From B10-G9 sp964627755 (lineage in GTDB: Bacteria > Chloroflexota > Anaerolineae > Anaerolineales > UBA11858), in assembly GCA_964627755.1 (NCBI GenBank), contig CAZVIH010000068.1, positions 1-5,758 of the forward strand: 5,758 nucleotides of DNA. The letters are read 5' to 3'. Shown in pieces: positions 4,701 to 5,758 of this stretch. A program made the translations under genes and the position numbers. Under the pieces are notes generated by a model that worked only from the letters and a program-made list of their open reading frames with translations, ran no database searches and had not been told where the DNA came from. Positions within the stretch are counted from its first letter, which is position 1. The number at the start of each line of letters is the position of its first letter.

Positions 4701-5758
4701 CTATTTTGTTGTGCAGTAACCAGAGCCTGCAGCATTTAAAGGCCTTTTCCAAATACATTTGGTATCAGCGTTACATGATGTACTATCTTTATAATCTGAG
4801 CAGACATTCTGCCTGGGCTCAGATACCCCGGGCTCAGATATCCTAGGTGGGCAAGGAGGCGGTGGCGGATATTGTCCCAGGTCTGCGGAACGCAATTCGA
4901 ATCCATCAAATTTCTCAAGGGCTTCGTCAATCAGGGCATCAGAGATCAATGCGTAACATGCTTTTCCTTCAACTTCAGATAGTTTCCAATGCGATTGCCA
5001 ATCCCGGCCATAGATCGGCACAGGCTGCTCTGCGAATAAGAATCCCGTCACAGGTCCTATCGGATCTGGGCAGAACCGACATTCGATTGTGAAATCGAAT
5101 TCCGGCATTACAAATACCAGATCGTATTCATCCCAGCCAAATTCGACCAGGATATCTGAGGTACCGGGACCAACTTCAACCGTTTGATAAGCCACAACAT
5201 CGTTGGTGCGCGGCTCAGACCAGATCCCGTCCATCAGGTAAGCCCCGGGATAGGAATCAAGTGTCTGATCGCGGGTGATCGAAACGCAGTATGTTCCAGG
5301 TGCCAGGACATTGAATGGAAGCTGATCCCGGCTTTTGTGGTCCAATCCGGTGGATGGACAGGGGCCGCTGCCCAGGTCTACTTCAAAACCACCCATGCCG
5401 TAATCTGAAGGCGGGAAGACCCGCTCGCCATCGGCAACAATGATCGTGCTGATATCATCCGCCTTGCATCCAGGATCGGTGATCGTATTTGTTGAAGCGT
5501 TATATCCAGTTTGGGAGCAATCGTCCCAATAAAGATCGACATAGATCCTGGCAGCGTCGTCAGAAAGGTAATGCCACTGGTAGCAGCCGCCGCTGATTAT
5601 GTAGTGGAAATCCCTCCCAGCGGACCAGGGGCCATATGTGCTGCCATCAAAAGCTCTCACTCGCCAGAATAGGGTTGAACAGTCCGGGAAAGCCATCAGC
5701 AATTCCTGGGCATATGGTTCTGATGTTGTCGCAGTTAGATAAATATTGGTGAAAGCCG
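4701..5758 (-). CDS. Partial secreted multidomain protein: FN3-like, SdrD-B-like and Cys-rich C-terminus
   Basis: The frame is open from the right edge (first full codon at 5756) to TAA 4701-4703, giving 351 C-terminal residues; the start is outside. A TTG at 5700-5702 is not a credible start, because the reading frame and an FN3-like pattern continue through it. Residues 1-50 hold STLFWRVRAFDGSTYGPWS (27-45), typical of the end of a fibronectin III-like repeat. Residues about 72-211 resemble an SdrD-B-like module: LYWDDCSQTG, LGSGPCPSTGL, LAPGTYCVSI (150-159), then VEFGWDEYD. Then come an unassigned stretch, a proline linker (297-304), a doubled SEP motif, and a Cys module with spacing CX8CX5CX13C (319, 328, 334, 348). 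Fourteen cysteines suggest disulfides and export. A cell-surface or secreted binding protein is the likely role; there is no catalytic motif. Its terminator is at 4609-4652. Confidence 0.78.
   Translation of the reverse strand, partial: AFTNIYLTATTSEPYAQELLMAFPDCSTLFWRVRAFDGSTYGPWSAGRDFHYIISGGCYQWHYLSDDAARIYVDLYWDDCSQTGYNASTNTITDPGCKADDISTIIVADGERVFPPSDYGMGGFEVDLGSGPCPSTGLDHKSRDQLPFNVLAPGTYCVSITRDQTLDSYPGAYLMDGIWSEPRTNDVVAYQTVEVGPGTSDILVEFGWDEYDLVFVMPEFDFTIECRFCPDPIGPVTGFLFAEQPVPIYGRDWQSHWKLSEVEGKACYALISDALIDEALEKFDGFELRSADLGQYPPPPPCPPRISEPGVSEPRQNVCSDYKDSTSCNADTKCIWKRPLNAAGSGYCTTK
4815..4844. repeat. 15-bp tandem duplication in the C-terminal linker of the surface protein
   Basis: Two adjacent 15-base units (4815-4829 and 4830-4844) are identical at 13 of 15 positions, both beginning GGGCTCAGATA. 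The unit length is a multiple of three, so the frame is kept. On the coding strand this gives the doubled peptide ISEPGVSEPR between the proline run and the Cys-rich C-terminal module, suggesting linker growth by slippage. Confidence 0.75.

Noticed and set aside
5700..5702. TTG as the start of the right-edge protein
   Set aside because: The frame stays open through all 18 upstream codons to the window edge, and the residues there (AFTNIYLTATTSEPYAQE) fit an FN3-like repeat continuing from outside.

Overview
The window looks like bacterial chromosome with ordinary gene density and balanced to slightly AT-rich composition. My best guess at the source is an uncultured member of Chloroflexota, class Anaerolineae. 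The main reason is the partial secreted protein at the right edge: its segment with LGSGPCPSTGL, then PGTYCVSI, then VEFGWD resembles the SdrD-B-like modules I recall from many secreted Anaerolineae proteins, and it ends in a small Cys-rich C-terminal module. The ABC operon instead recalls a transporter family common in Clostridia as well as Chloroflexota. The assignment rests on recalled sequence style, not a search, so it is moderate at best.

Layout, left to right. Bases 1-157 hold a Rho-independent terminator for leftward transcription, a short degenerate heptamer repeat and a G-rich (minus strand) tract running across the stop codon of the first gene. At 158-562 (-) is a lipoprotein with one rhodanese domain. 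It is divergent from a metallo-beta-lactamase-fold hydrolase at 661-1350 (+). The 98-bp gap between them holds an imperfect inverted repeat and a promoter placed so that the hydrolase mRNA would be leaderless. The hydrolase meets the next gene tail to tail with no base between the stop codons.

From 4505 down to 1351 (-) runs a compact four-gene unit: ABC ATPase, two paralogous ABC-2 type permeases and a LysE-family exporter, with gaps of 8, 20 and 19 bp. An extended -10 promoter (TGGTATAAT on the minus strand) lies about 50 bp upstream of the ATPase, which starts at a GTG with a strong Shine-Dalgarno. The ATPase and two permeases should form one exporter with a heterodimeric membrane part. 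LysE is probably co-transcribed but need not be part of that complex; the cargo of neither transporter can be read from the sequence.

Bases 4506-4700 hold this promoter and a long hairpin that terminates the gene to the right. That gene (4701 to the right edge, -) is the C-terminal 351 residues of a larger secreted, Cys-rich, multidomain protein whose start is outside the window.

I see no RNA gene, CRISPR array, insertion sequence, phage gene, toxin-antitoxin pair or defence system. I do not see an evident new biological system. The items most worth a second look are the right-edge surface protein, the G-rich/heptamer tract on the rhodanese stop codon, the likely leaderless hydrolase promoter and the paralogous permease pair.
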